64,000 nt of DNA from Methanocella_A sp964548585 (GCA_964548585.1 CAZJRS010000007.1:3216-67215), one strand, 5' to 3'. Shown: positions 18,827-28,275, numbered from the stretch's first letter. Notes: generated by a model not told the origin, from the letters alone. Translations and numbers: made by a program.

Positions 18827-20131
18827 GTGTGGGTTCTGGCCTTCCTGTGTCTGCTACTGCTGGGCACTGCCGAGAGCTATGCGTCGGAAACCCTGACTGT
18901 GGGACCCGGGGGCAACTATTCCTCTATCCAGAATGCCATCGATGTAGCGAGTACCGGGGATACTATCCTGGTCAACAGTGGTATGTATAACGGAGATCTG
19001 CGGGTCGACAAGCAGCTTATTCTCAAGGGCCGTGATACCGGTTCCGGCAAGCCGATCATCTCCGGGACCGGGAACGGAGACGTTATCACGATCACCGCTG
19101 ATGGTGTCCGAGTCGAGGGCTTCGAAGTAAGAGGCTCGGAGAAGTACGCGTCGGCGATAGAGATCAGGTCCAACGATAACGTGATATCCGGCAACACCTT
19201 AACTGGCAGCAATGAGGGCGTCCGTCTGGACCATGCCGATCGCAACCGCATCACCCATAACACCATGACGGGCAACCACGGGGACGGTATCTACCTACAA
19301 TATGCAAATGATAATATCATCACGGATAACACCGCAGAAAACAACGAGTTCGGCATTCACGGAGATAACCTGCGTGGCAACGTCATCAGCGGCAATGTCT
19401 GCAAGGACAACTCGCAGATCGACCTGTACGTGGAAAACATCGCCGACAGCATCATCCGCGGCAACCGGATCGAGGGCAACGAACTGGCCAGCCGCAACGG
19501 CGGCGATGGCATTGGCATGCGCTATGGCACCAACGTCACGATCACAGACAACTACGTCGGCAAACACTACTATGGAATAAAAGTATACTACTCAGACTCC
19601 GTCGCCGTTCTCAATAATACCGTGGAAGACTCCGGGGTAAATATCCGGTTTGACTTCGGCACCAGGGACTCGGTTATAAAAAACAACACCGTGAGCAACG
19701 GCATCGATAACATACTCCTGGGTGGGGAAAGCAGCAATAATCTCGTCGAGTACAACCTGGTATCCGTCGGGAAGGACAGTATCTACCTCTTCGGAGCCGG
19801 GGACAACAACATTATCCGGCACAACAATGTTCACGACAGCACGTATGGCATACGCATGTACAAATCGACAGGCAACTTCATCACCCTGAACTACCTGCAC
19901 GAGAACGATGACGACATCTACCCGGAAAGCAATGACAACACCGTCAGCGACAACGAAAACCGGGCCAACTACTACGGCCCGGACGCCGTCCCTGTCAGCA
20001 CATACTCCCCCACCAACAGCCCATCTGGTAATGGTAGTACTTTAACCCCTACGCCAGGTCCCGGCGCCAGCCCGGAGCAAACCGATCCCATCTCCTGGCT
20101 CCTTGGGATTATCAATGGACTGTTCTCCTAG
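18827..20131 (+). CDS. Secreted NosD-like parallel beta-helix protein
   Basis: A 434-aa product with a hydrophobic leader (VLAFLCLLLLGTAESYASE) and a beta-helix of repeats such as VISGNTLTGSNEGVRL, NIITDNTAENNEFGIH, and GGDGIGMRYGTN. The C-terminal 45 residues are Pro/Ser/Thr-rich and end in WLLGIINGLFS. The start is doubtful: GTG 18827 has no ribosome-binding site and leaves no positive charge before the hydrophobic stretch. An AGGAG at 18790-18794 is 8 bp before an in-frame ATC (18803) that would add PVQRYIFV and give a normal signal peptide. Function: probable binding or modification of surface polysaccharide. Confidence 0.82.
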   Translation: MWVLAFLCLLLLGTAESYASETLTVGPGGNYSSIQNAIDVASTGDTILVNSGMYNGDLRVDKQLILKGRDTGSGKPIISGTGNGDVITITADGVRVEGFEVRGSEKYASAIEIRSNDNVISGNTLTGSNEGVRLDHADRNRITHNTMTGNHGDGIYLQYANDNIITDNTAENNEFGIHGDNLRGNVISGNVCKDNSQIDLYVENIADSIIRGNRIEGNELASRNGGDGIGMRYGTNVTITDNYVGKHYYGIKVYYSDSVAVLNNTVEDSGVNIRFDFGTRDSVIKNNTVSNGIDNILLGGESSNNLVEYNLVSVGKDSIYLFGAGDNNIIRHNNVHDSTYGIRMYKSTGNFITLNYLHENDDDIYPESNDNTVSDNENRANYYGPDAVPVSTYSPTNSPSGNGSTLTPTPGPGASPEQTDPISWLLGIINGLFS

Positions 20132-20258
20132 AAAAAGATCTTTCTTTTTTACTGTGTTGAATCATTCTGAATTTAATTAGTTTTGAATCAATGCCTTGCA
20201 TTGGCATACAGCGCAGCGTTGGTTTTCCTTCACGGGTACCCAGGCAACCTTTTCTTCA

Positions 20259-21242
20259 TCATCTCTTCACTATTTTCATAATGTTCATGGCGAGATCGAT
20301 CCGGCGATCTTTGATCCCAAAGAACGGCCGGAGTTCTCCGCCGAAGTTCCTGAAGAAGAATTCGATGCTCGGCACTGAGGAGCCTTCGAAATCGAATTCG
20401 TTTAGGCCCAGATGCTCTTTGGTATATTTGATTGCTTCCCAGATGAGCAGGGGCATTCCACCCCTGGAGTTCCCGTCTATGCCGCCGCCGATGTAGTACG
20501 ACCTCTTGTTATCCCAGACGAGCAGCATGCTGGCCAGAGCGTCATCACCGCTATATACGGTGAATACCTCCGCGCTGTCATGCTTCTTGCATTCGGCGTA
20601 CATCTTCTCCCACATCTGGCCGGTGATGCGGCCGTGGCCCTGGCGTGCCATGGTGAGGTCGTTGAGCCGGGCAAATGTCTCGATGTCCCCTTTAGTCACG
20701 TGGTAACCATTCTTCTGTGAGCTTTTAATGTCGTTCCGGCGTTTCCTGGCTATATTGCTCCAGAGCTCATCCATGCTGTCAAGCTTCAGGATGTACGTAT
20801 AGTGAATCGCAGGGGCGTAGTCCGACCACAAAAACGGCTGCAAGTCCATGGTATTCACGTTAAAAGGATAGTAGACGCAGGTTCCGAACGACCTGATGGT
20901 CCGGATAAAATTCGTGTAGACATCTTTCCTGTAGGAGTTTTCCGTACACTTTTTACTCCCCTGCGGCTTGTATATCGCCCCTAGGTATGGTGTCAGCCTC
21001 GGGTTGATGATCCAGTTCGAGCCGAATTTTTTTCTGTATGGTATGGGGAATCCGGCCACGATCTCCCCGTTGTTGTATGCACCGTATATCTCGACCCTGT
21101 CTGCGTTGATGCCGCTGGTATCTTTAAAGATATTGAACCACCAGCTCTTGTGGAACAGCGTTCCGTCTGTCGACTCGTCCACGAGGGCGTCGTAGCTCGC
21201 GATATCCTTTCCAGATAATGGTACAAACTCCATTTTATTCAT
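20259..21242 (-). CDS. FemAB-like GNAT-fold transferase (copy 2)
   Basis: About 327 aa, started at ATG 21242 (GAAGG lies just upstream; ATG 21233 is possible). It shares with copy 1 the N-terminal DESTDGTLFHKSWWFNIFKD pattern and the C-terminal IKYTKEHLGLNEFDFEGSS..SIEFFFRNFG block, typical of the FemAB/BacA-like acetyltransferase group. RKRRNDIKSSQK corresponds to the lysine/arginine-rich loop in the family. It lies in reverse orientation between surface-protein and DUF1616 genes. Expected role: transfer of an acyl or aminoacyl group to a surface glycan. Confidence 0.8.
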   Translation of the reverse strand: MNKMEFVPLSGKDIASYDALVDESTDGTLFHKSWWFNIFKDTSGINADRVEIYGAYNNGEIVAGFPIPYRKKFGSNWIINPRLTPYLGAIYKPQGSKKCTENSYRKDVYTNFIRTIRSFGTCVYYPFNVNTMDLQPFLWSDYAPAIHYTYILKLDSMDELWSNIARKRRNDIKSSQKNGYHVTKGDIETFARLNDLTMARQGHGRITGQMWEKMYAECKKHDSAEVFTVYSGDDALASMLLVWDNKRSYYIGGGIDGNSRGGMPLLIWEAIKYTKEHLGLNEFDFEGSSVPSIEFFFRNFGGELRPFFGIKDRRIDLAMNIMKIVKR

Positions 21243-21245
21243 CAA

Positions 21246-21710
21246 CCTTCACTTTTAGTATCTATACAAGCGCACACCATACACGATGCCATAGATATCT
21301 CGGTCATCTCGGTCATCGACGTATATCACAAAGCATCCGTCACAACATCTCCCGGTTTTATGAAGTATGCAGCCTAATACAGATGTTCCCGGGCCGGGAA
21401 TGCAGCTATTGTATAGCAACCGATTAATTATCTAAATACACTTATTTTTCATAATATATATAACTTTATCCGGTCAGGGGCTGGTTTGATCCGGGTCACC
21501 TTCCCATGGATCGGGTTCAAAGCCCACCGACACTTAAAAAACTGCACTATGGCCCGTATGCAAGCCTCTGTTCTCTACATTTGTTAACTAGCGACAAGCG
21601 ATTACTATGGTATCGAGTATATGTCATACTATTATAGATTAATTATATGAATAATAAACTATTAATATTAATACGCTGATATAACATGTGTTGACTACTC
21701 AGGTGAGTAT
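21246..21710. other. A+T-rich intergenic region without gene
   Basis: I see no coding sequence. A tRNA-like fragment (GGGTTCAAAGCCC near 21518) is present but cannot be folded into a full tRNA. The last 100 bp are A+T-rich with ATTATAGATTAATTATATG-like stretches that probably contain the promoter of the DUF1616 gene. Confidence 0.55.
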
Positions 21711-22685
21711 ATGATGCAGAATACTGACAACATTTTAAATAAGCGCTCGACCGTCGATTCAAATTTTTTCGGACAAGCGCTTTATACCTATGCGGACCTT
21801 GCTATCGCACTCGGGCTAGCCCTCGTTATGCTTGTATTCATATACGTCCCCTTCCTCAGCCACGGCCTCGCCAGGTTTGCGCTCGGGATTGTAATGATCC
21901 TCTTCGTGCCCGGATATCTGTTCATAGCTGCCGTATATCCCGGAAAAGACGACATTGGAAACCTGGAGCGTGCAGTGCTCTCGGTTGGGCTTAGTATCAT
22001 ACTGGTCCCCTTCATGGGCTTCTTCCTGAACTACACCGTAGCGGGCATCACCGCTGAAACCATGCTCACCGCCATCATCTTCCTGGTCCTGTTTTGCATG
22101 ACCGTAGCGTTCCTGCGCCGGGTGTCGCTGCCTGCCGAAAAGCGCTATATCGCGGACTTCCACGGGCTCACCGCATCGGTCAAAAAGCTGTTGTTCCCCG
22201 CCAGCAAAGACCGGAGCGACGTAATTGTATCCGCGCTCCTGATCTGCTCTATACTGCTGATCATATCTGTCATAGGCTACCTGATCGTAATGCCTTACCA
22301 GTCGGACAAGTACACTGAATTTTACCTGTACGGATACGGCGGGAATATGAGCGACTATCCCAAGTCGTTTACCCTGGGCGATCAAAAACCGGTTATCCTG
22401 GGCATCGCAAACCACGAAGGCATGACCAAGGAGTACGATCTTGCCATCACCCTCTCCGACGGGACCCAGTCAAACCGCATTCTCCTTGACCATCTGGTTA
22501 TCGAGAACAACCAGACCCTGGAAAAGGTCATCAACCTGACTCCCGACCGTGTAGGGGACAACCAGAACCTGAAGTTCCTGTTGTACATGGAAGGCTCCTC
22601 CGCGGACCCGTACCGTGAATGCAACCTGTGGGTGAACGTGACCCTGCCTTCGGTGAATACGACTGTCGAGGCGAACTCCACTTAA
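21711..22685 (+). CDS. DUF1616 membrane protein
   Basis: A 324-aa protein with five predicted membrane helices: four in residues 28-145 and one at about 172-193. An extracellular domain of about 130 aa follows (DQKPVILGIANHEGMTKEYDL; NQTLEKVINLTPDR). RFALGIVMILFVPGYLFIAAVYP matches the start of DUF1616, a family found in archaeal surface-glycan loci. It also has several N-x-S/T sequons (NQT, NTT, NST). AGGTG precedes ATG 21711 at the usual spacing. Function is unknown; the domain layout suggests a membrane-anchored sensor or glycan assembly partner. Confidence 0.8.
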   Translation: MMQNTDNILNKRSTVDSNFFGQALYTYADLAIALGLALVMLVFIYVPFLSHGLARFALGIVMILFVPGYLFIAAVYPGKDDIGNLERAVLSVGLSIILVPFMGFFLNYTVAGITAETMLTAIIFLVLFCMTVAFLRRVSLPAEKRYIADFHGLTASVKKLLFPASKDRSDVIVSALLICSILLIISVIGYLIVMPYQSDKYTEFYLYGYGGNMSDYPKSFTLGDQKPVILGIANHEGMTKEYDLAITLSDGTQSNRILLDHLVIENNQTLEKVINLTPDRVGDNQNLKFLLYMEGSSADPYRECNLWVNVTLPSVNTTVEANST

Positions 22686-23059
22686 GGCAGATGCCATGGC
22701 CGCCCGAGTACCGCCGCTACTAACCCGACGGCCGGTACCCCCGGGCAATTCCCGATTATTTCGATAACCTCCCTTTGCCTGGGGCAGGGCCCAAATCCTG
22801 CCCCGGGTAACGCTGGGAGACAGATCTAAACACGTTGAAACTGTGGCTGATCGGCTCCAGTCGACTTTGATTTTTAATGTAAAGAGTCTTTTTGAGTTCT
22901 ATTGCCGTGTTGAATAATGCAATAGAAGAAAGGTTGTCTTTGTGTCTGAGAAGAAGATCAATCGCTGCGCTGTGACATATCTATTTCATAATAGCGTTAA
23001 AAAGGGAGAAAAGAGCTGGGCAGGACCTCGGACCTATCCATCCGAAGCCCTGTACTGGC
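22686..23059. other. Intergenic region, no gene seen
   Basis: This stretch lies between the converging DUF1616 and wecC-like genes. A short frame at 22942-23190 overlaps the 3' end of the wecC-like gene on the other strand and has no recognisable features. No strong terminator hairpin was identified. Confidence 0.5.
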
Positions 23060-24535
23060 TTAAGCTGTCTGCATGGGCTGTTGCTGCTTCTTCCCACCGG
23101 TTGTGTCATGCACGATGGGATGGCCGTTTTTGTCTCCTCTGCCGATGCCTTTGTAGACGAATCCGTGAGCGACGAAGTCGTCGGGATTGACGATGTTGCG
23201 CCCGTCGACGATGACCGGGTGCTCTTTGCCTGTCAGCGCCCTCACTACTGCGGGGTTAAGGGCTTTGTACTCGTCATGGCCGGTCATGATTGCGACTACA
23301 TCTGCGCCCTGAAGCGTATCCTCCAGACTGCGCAGGATTGGTAAGCCCGGGTACTTCTCCACATACGGATCGTGGACTTTCACTTCGAAACCGTCCAGCA
23401 GGAGCAGGTCCCGGTAAGTCTCCGAGGGTGTGTTTCTGGCGTCGTCCGAATTGTTAAGGAACGCCCAGCCGAGGATCGCTGCTCTGGCGCCCTTCTTGCT
23501 TTTGCCCGTGCGCTTCAGGCCCTGCAGGGTCAGGTTAAACATGTGCCTGGGCATGAAGTCGTTGATGTTGCGGGCGAGCACGAACATGGAATCCTTGCCC
23601 TCCGGGTAGTCCAGGTGGCCGTTGAGGGTCTTGACTCCGCGCTCCAGGTGGTATGTGTCCTTGGTGAGGCAGTGTCCTCCTACGCCGGCACCCGGCCACA
23701 GGATCGCCCGGGTGATTCCGTCGCCCTTCAGGCTATCAATGCCTGCCCGAACGTCATAGAAGTTGATGTTCATTGCTTCGCAATAGAGTGCTAGCTCGTT
23801 GGCCGCTGCGATCTGCATATCTCTAAAGGTATTTTCTGCTGTTTTTGTGACCTCGGCAGCGGTCGAGCTCATGGGTATTAACTTACCTTTTGTCAGGATC
23901 GGTGAATATAGCTCGACGGCACGTTTGGTGCTTACCGGGTTAATTCCCCCGACAATGCGGTCGTGTTCCTGGATGTTCTTCAATAGTCGACCGACCATGA
24001 CTCGCTCGGGCGCGTGGGCGAGTGCGAACTCAACACCTGCCTTCATGCCGGACTCTTCTTCCAGCACTTCCTTAGCCATACCCAGTGTCGTCCCCGGCGT
24101 TACCGTTGACTCGACCACTACCAGCGTACCGTACCTGAGGTGCTTTCCTGCCATGCGAAGGCCTTCGGTCAATGCGCTGAAATCTGGCACCAGGTCCTTG
24201 GTATTCTTAAAGGGCGTCTGAATGGCCAGCGTAACCGCATCAAGCTCACGAATCCGGGAGAAGTCGGAAGTACACTCAAACTTTCCTTCTTTAACCACCT
24301 TTTTCAGGAGATCTTCCAGGCCTGGTTCCTCTCCCTTCAGCGGGCTCTCGCCACGATTAAGCATATCGATCTTATAGCCCGACGAGGGTGAGTCTCGCTG
24401 GAAACCGCAGACATGAGTAAATTGTTTGCTATTCGCAAACAGCGCCGCCGCGGGAATGCCTACGTAGCCCATGCCAATCACGCCGACCTTCCTGATCGGG
24501 CCTTTTCTATCGATGATCTTTTTTAAATCGTCCAT
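23060..24535 (-). CDS. wecC: UDP-N-acetyl-D-mannosamine dehydrogenase / nucleotide-sugar dehydrogenase
   Basis: A 491-aa UDP-sugar 6-dehydrogenase: N-terminal Rossmann motif VGVIGMGYVGIPAAALFA, STVTPGTT, AENTFRDMQIAAANELA, and the catalytic Cys in GAGVGGHCLTKDTYHL. C-terminal domain contains AILGWAFLNNSDDARNTPS. ATG 24535 is preferred over TTG 24541, since AGGGG lies 6 bp upstream. The four-electron oxidation of UDP-ManNAc to UDP-ManNAcA would use the product of wecB (3334-4398). The C-terminus ends in a short Gln-rich tail (KKQQQPMQTA). Substrate specificity (ManNAc versus GlcNAc) is inferred from the presence of wecB. Confidence 0.88.
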   Translation of the reverse strand: MDDLKKIIDRKGPIRKVGVIGMGYVGIPAAALFANSKQFTHVCGFQRDSPSSGYKIDMLNRGESPLKGEEPGLEDLLKKVVKEGKFECTSDFSRIRELDAVTLAIQTPFKNTKDLVPDFSALTEGLRMAGKHLRYGTLVVVESTVTPGTTLGMAKEVLEEESGMKAGVEFALAHAPERVMVGRLLKNIQEHDRIVGGINPVSTKRAVELYSPILTKGKLIPMSSTAAEVTKTAENTFRDMQIAAANELALYCEAMNINFYDVRAGIDSLKGDGITRAILWPGAGVGGHCLTKDTYHLERGVKTLNGHLDYPEGKDSMFVLARNINDFMPRHMFNLTLQGLKRTGKSKKGARAAILGWAFLNNSDDARNTPSETYRDLLLLDGFEVKVHDPYVEKYPGLPILRSLEDTLQGADVVAIMTGHDEYKALNPAVVRALTGKEHPVIVDGRNIVNPDDFVAHGFVYKGIGRGDKNGHPIVHDTTGGKKQQQPMQTA

Positions 24536-24600
24536 GTTCAACCCCTTGGAATATAATCATCAATATATATACAAATATGTTATATATAATTTTCGTAATG

Positions 24601-24616
24601 TGCGCCTGAGGGCGCA
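24601..24616. terminator. Small GC hairpin between divergent genes
   Basis: TGCGCC-TGAG-GGCGCA can form a 6-bp stem. It lies between two divergent genes, so a regulatory or read-through-blocking function is as likely as termination. Confidence 0.3.
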
Positions 24617-24933
24617 AGAGAGCCTTCGGCTTATCTGTCAGCGCTGGTAAAGATTGGATCGACCCGGCCTAAGATCAGAGCGTTAGTAGGAAAAAGGGAT
24701 GGGCTCATACTGTTTACTTTTTCTGGCAGGGTGCAGCGATCACGTTGCTTGTATACCAATCAGTTTATTTTTATAACGCTAATAATTGCTAAGACTCCCT
24801 GGTTATGTATATACTGGTCATCCCGGTTTGTCTCTTTGCGTTTAAAAATTGAAGCCTTTTAAGGCTGAACTATCTCGTTACACTTGCTTTCCGTTATGCT
24901 ATTTTCATAACCAGGCTCAAGCAGATGATCAGG

Positions 24934-24943
24934 TTTATTTATA
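24934..24943 (+). promoter_or_regulatory. TATA box of dapL operon
   Basis: TTTATTTATA places the transcription start near 24964, leaving a leader of about 35 nt with AGGAG at 24982-24986. This supports translation from ATG 24999. Confidence 0.6.
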
Positions 24944-24998
24944 CCTATCACTTATTAGTAACCGGACTCAGTCCATGACACAGGAGCGTCATTCGATA

Positions 24999-26156
24999 AT
25001 GGTAACCTATGCTGAGAGGATTAACTCGCTACCACCTTACTTGTTTGCTGAGGTGGACAAAGCTAAGCATCAGAAGATCAAAGAGGGCGTCGACGTCATC
25101 GATTTCGGTGTTGGCGACCCGGACACCCCTACCCCCGATTACGTGATCGAGGAACTCTGTAAGGCGGCCCATGACCCGGCGTCACACCAGTACCCTGCCT
25201 ACTCGGGCTCTAACATTTTCAGGGATGCAGCTGCGGAGTGGTGTAAGGACCGGTTCGGCATCAAGCTGGACATGGCGACCGAAGTGATCACGCTCATCGG
25301 CTCTAAGGAAGGTATCGCTCACATTCCACTGGCGTTCGTGAACCCGGGCGACTATACGCTCTGTCCGAATCCTGGCTACACAGTGTACGCTACGGGTACT
25401 TCATTTGCTGGTGGCAAGCCTTACGATATGCCCTTGCTGGCGGAAAACGGCTTCAAGCCCGATCTGTCGAAGATACCGGCAGATGTCATCAAGAAGTCGA
25501 AGATGATTTTCATCAATTACCCGAATAACCCTACGGCGGCCGTAGCTGACAAGAAATTCTTTAAAGAAGTCGTGGACTTCGGCAAAGACCACGGCATCGT
25601 CGTGGTGCACGACAACGCTTACTCTGAAGTCAGCTACGACGGCTACAAGTCCCCGAGTATCCTCGAGATTCCCGGTGCCATGGACTGCTGTATCGAGCTT
25701 CACTCGCTGAGTAAGACCTCGAACATGACTGGCTGGCGCATCGGCTTTGCTGTGGGTAATGCAGAGATCGTGGCAGGCCTTGGCAAGATCAAGATGAACG
25801 TGGACTCGGGGGCATTCCTGGCCGTCCAGATGGCGGGCATCACTGCGTTGAAGCACTCGAAAGCGTTCACGGATAAGACTAACAAGATGTACGAGGCAAG
25901 GAGAGACGCGCTTTGCAACGGCCTGAAGTCGATGGGCCTGAATGTGACTCCGCCGAAGGCGACGTTCTATGTCTGGACGCCGATTCCGAAGAACTACACG
26001 TCCATCGAATACGCTAAGTACCTGCTGGACAAAGCCGGCATCGTCGGCACTCCGGGCTCGGGCTTCGGTAAGTACGGCGAGGGCTACATCAGGTTCTCCC
26101 TCACCAGTCCGATCGAACGCATCAACCAGGCTGTCGAGAGGATGAGAACGCTATGA
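24999..26156 (+). CDS. dapL: LL-diaminopimelate aminotransferase
   Basis: A 385-aa class I PLP aminotransferase, the usual length for DapL. Motifs: IDFGVGDPDTPTPDY, KEGIAHIPLAFVNPGDYTL, INYPNNPTAA, and the PLP-lysine block SLSKTSNMTGWRIGFAVG. ATG 24999 is chosen because the upstream frame lies before the predicted transcription start; ATG 24975 has no ribosome-binding site. It converts tetrahydrodipicolinate directly to LL-DAP. It overlaps lysA by ATGA. With lysA and dapF it forms a compact lysine / DAP operon; dapA and dapB are not in this window. Confidence 0.9.
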   Translation: MVTYAERINSLPPYLFAEVDKAKHQKIKEGVDVIDFGVGDPDTPTPDYVIEELCKAAHDPASHQYPAYSGSNIFRDAAAEWCKDRFGIKLDMATEVITLIGSKEGIAHIPLAFVNPGDYTLCPNPGYTVYATGTSFAGGKPYDMPLLAENGFKPDLSKIPADVIKKSKMIFINYPNNPTAAVADKKFFKEVVDFGKDHGIVVVHDNAYSEVSYDGYKSPSILEIPGAMDCCIELHSLSKTSNMTGWRIGFAVGNAEIVAGLGKIKMNVDSGAFLAVQMAGITALKHSKAFTDKTNKMYEARRDALCNGLKSMGLNVTPPKATFYVWTPIPKNYTSIEYAKYLLDKAGIVGTPGSGFGKYGEGYIRFSLTSPIERINQAVERMRTL

Positions 26157-27436
26157 TGCCGTTTGAAATACCGGGCCATATCGAAGTAAAGGGCGGCCAC
26201 CTGACCATCGGCGGCGCCGATACTGTCGAGCTTGCGAAAGAGTTCGGCACCCCGCTGTACGTGACCAACGAAGATCGGCTCAGAGACAACTACCGGCGCT
26301 TCTCTAAGGCCTTTCCCGACGCTAAGATCTACTTCGCGGCCAAGTCGAACAACAGCCTCGTAGTCCAGCGCATACTTGCTCAGGAGGGTGCGGGTGCGGA
26401 CGCTTTCTCTGAAGGAGAGATCTACATTGCCCGGCTTGCAGGTATCCCTGCGAATAAGATCCTTTTCACGGGCAACTCCAAGACTGACACCGAGCTGCGT
26501 TATGCTGTCGAGGCCGGAACGATGGTGTCTGTCGACAGCCATGATGAGCTTATCGCGCTGTCTAAGATTGCCAGTGCTGCCGGCAAAGAGATCGAGATCG
26601 CTTTCCGGGTCAACCCGGACGTGAACGCCAGGATTCACCCGAAACTGGCAACCGGTCTGGGCAAGTCCAAGTTCGGCATTCCTAGGGACCAGATCGTCAG
26701 CATCTACAAGGAAGCAAAAGAGCTGCCCGGGGTGAAACCCGTGGGCATCCACTGTCACATCGGTTCCACGATCCTCGATGAGGGTCCGTTCGCCGAAACT
26801 ACTGAAAAGATGATGGACCTCGTCGGTCAGATCTGTGACTTCATCGACCTCAAGTGGGTCGACCTCGGTGGTGGCTATGGCGTCCCATACACGAAAGACA
26901 TCAAGCCGACAGATCCTAAAGTCTGGGCAGATGCTATTCTGCCGGTGTTCCGGGAGCGCTGTGCAAAGCTGGGCATACACCCTGAGCTTCACCTTGAGCC
27001 GGGCAGGTACATCGTCGCGGATACGACCATCCTGCTGATGCATGTCAACACTGTCAAGCAGTCCTCTTCGCACTTCGTGGGCACCGACGCGGGTTTCAAC
27101 ACTCTGATCAGGCCTGCCATGTACAACTCTTACCACGAAGCGGTCATCGCCAATAAGGCTGATGCGACGCCGGCAGATACCTACACCATCGTAGGGCCCA
27201 TCTGCGAGTCGGGGGACATCCTGGCGTCTAACAGGCAGCTCCCTGCAGTGCAGAAGGATGATATTGTTGCACTGCTTGACGCGGGAGCCTACGGTTTCTG
27301 CATGAGCTCACAGTATCTCGGCCGGCCCCGCTCTGCCGAAGTCCTGGTGCACAAGGGCATGGCAGAACTAGTCAGGAAGCGAGAGACCATCGACGACCTC
27401 CTTCAGAACCAACTCATGCCGGGGAGACTGCTATGA
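26153..27436 (+). CDS. lysA: Diaminopimelate decarboxylase
   Basis: A 427-aa fold-type III PLP enzyme. The PLP lysine lies in YFAAKSNNSLVVQRILA, the phosphate-binding glycines in DLGGGYGVPY, and the substrate-binding Cys in GPICESGDILA; EPGRYIVADT is also present. It makes L-lysine from meso-DAP, the last step of the pathway. Both ends overlap neighbouring genes by ATGA (dapL upstream, dapF downstream), indicating translational coupling. Confidence 0.94.
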   Translation: MMPFEIPGHIEVKGGHLTIGGADTVELAKEFGTPLYVTNEDRLRDNYRRFSKAFPDAKIYFAAKSNNSLVVQRILAQEGAGADAFSEGEIYIARLAGIPANKILFTGNSKTDTELRYAVEAGTMVSVDSHDELIALSKIASAAGKEIEIAFRVNPDVNARIHPKLATGLGKSKFGIPRDQIVSIYKEAKELPGVKPVGIHCHIGSTILDEGPFAETTEKMMDLVGQICDFIDLKWVDLGGGYGVPYTKDIKPTDPKVWADAILPVFRERCAKLGIHPELHLEPGRYIVADTTILLMHVNTVKQSSSHFVGTDAGFNTLIRPAMYNSYHEAVIANKADATPADTYTIVGPICESGDILASNRQLPAVQKDDIVALLDAGAYGFCMSSQYLGRPRSAEVLVHKGMAELVRKRETIDDLLQNQLMPGRLL

Positions 27437-28275
27437 CCGTGTTGAAGTTCACCAAGATGCACGGCAACGGAAACGACTTCATCGTCATCGACGAGTTCGA
27501 GTTCCCGGTGCCTGAGGACAAAAAAGCCGCGTTCGCAAAGAAGTACTGCAACCGCCGGTTCGGTGTCGGCGCAGACGGCGTGCTGTTCCTGGCAAAGCCC
27601 ATGCACACCTCGCTTCACATGCGCATCTTCAACGAGGATGGCACTGAAGCCGAAATGTGCGGCAACGGCGTCAGATGTTTTGTCAAGTACGCCATGGATC
27701 ACGGCCACATGCGCCCCGGCATCGATAAAGTCGAGACCAAGGCTGGCACACTAGAAGTCGAGGGCAAGATCGTAGACGGCAAGACCTGGGTAAAGGTCAG
27801 CATGGGCAAGCCTCTGTTCGACCCCCGGAAAATTCCTGCCACAGGCATCAACAATTTCATGAATATGCCAGTCCACGGCTTCGAAGTATCCGCAGTCAAC
27901 ACCGGCGTTCCCCACGCAGTCATCTTCACCGATGATCTCCAAGCCGTCGACATCCTGAAGATAGCGCCGCCCATCAGGTACGATCTCAAGGTGTTCCCCA
28001 AGGGTGCCAACGTGAACTTCGTCCAGCGCGAAGGCTACAACCTACGGGTGCGGACCTACGAGCGAGGAGTCGAAGGCGAAACCCTCAGCTGCGGCACAGG
28101 GTCAGTTGCAGCAGCGGCAGTAGCCCGGTACATGGGATACATCCGGGAAGAGACCACCGTTTACACGGCGGGCGGCGATCTCAAGATCAGCTTCGTCAGC
28201 GACGTCGCCTACATGGAAGGGCCGGCAGAGGCCGTTTATGACGGGGAGATCGAAGTTGATTTCTCGGCCCTTTAA
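27433..28275 (+). CDS. dapF: Diaminopimelate epimerase
   Basis: A 280-aa DapF of normal length. The N-terminal KFTKMHGNGNDFIVID and both catalytic cysteines, in EMCGNGVRCF and LSCGTGSVAAA, are present. It converts LL-DAP to meso-DAP, linking DapL to LysA. The gene order dapL-lysA-dapF differs from pathway order. A T-rich stretch follows the stop at 28276-28290. Confidence 0.94.
   Translation: MTVLKFTKMHGNGNDFIVIDEFEFPVPEDKKAAFAKKYCNRRFGVGADGVLFLAKPMHTSLHMRIFNEDGTEAEMCGNGVRCFVKYAMDHGHMRPGIDKVETKAGTLEVEGKIVDGKTWVKVSMGKPLFDPRKIPATGINNFMNMPVHGFEVSAVNTGVPHAVIFTDDLQAVDILKIAPPIRYDLKVFPKGANVNFVQREGYNLRVRTYERGVEGETLSCGTGSVAAAAVARYMGYIREETTVYTAGGDLKISFVSDVAYMEGPAEAVYDGEIEVDFSAL

Larger units (their letters stand above)
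24536..24998. other. Divergent promoter region between wecC-like and dapL
   Basis: It contains A+T-rich TATA-like stretches for the reverse gene (about 24561-24572 and 24579-24590), a 6-bp hairpin (24601-24616), a small AGCC-TTC-GGCT hairpin (24621-24631) and the dapL TATA box (24934-24943). The frame upstream of 24999 lacks coding character and starts upstream of the predicted transcription start. Confidence 0.6.

Noticed and set aside
21475..21535. tRNA-like fragment with CTTCCCAT and GGGTTCAAAGCCC
   Set aside because: The T-arm forms only about three pairs, the anticodon stem is weak and no matching acceptor stem could be found, so a tRNA gene is not supported. It could be a chance match or a decayed fragment.
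22942..23190. 82-codon forward frame between DUF1616 and wecC-like genes
   Set aside because: It overlaps the 3' end of the wecC-like gene on the opposite strand, and has no recognisable domain.
24849..24998. 50-residue N-terminal extension of DapL
   Set aside because: It starts upstream of the predicted transcription start (TATA at 24934-24943) and is not part of the aminotransferase family.
24536..24998. Lysine riboswitch upstream of dapL
   Set aside because: The leader after the predicted transcription start is only about 35 nt, far too short for a lysine riboswitch, and the small hairpins lie upstream of it.
26084..27136. 350-codon reverse open frame opposite lysA
   Set aside because: Antisense shadow of a well-supported decarboxylase gene; no family features.
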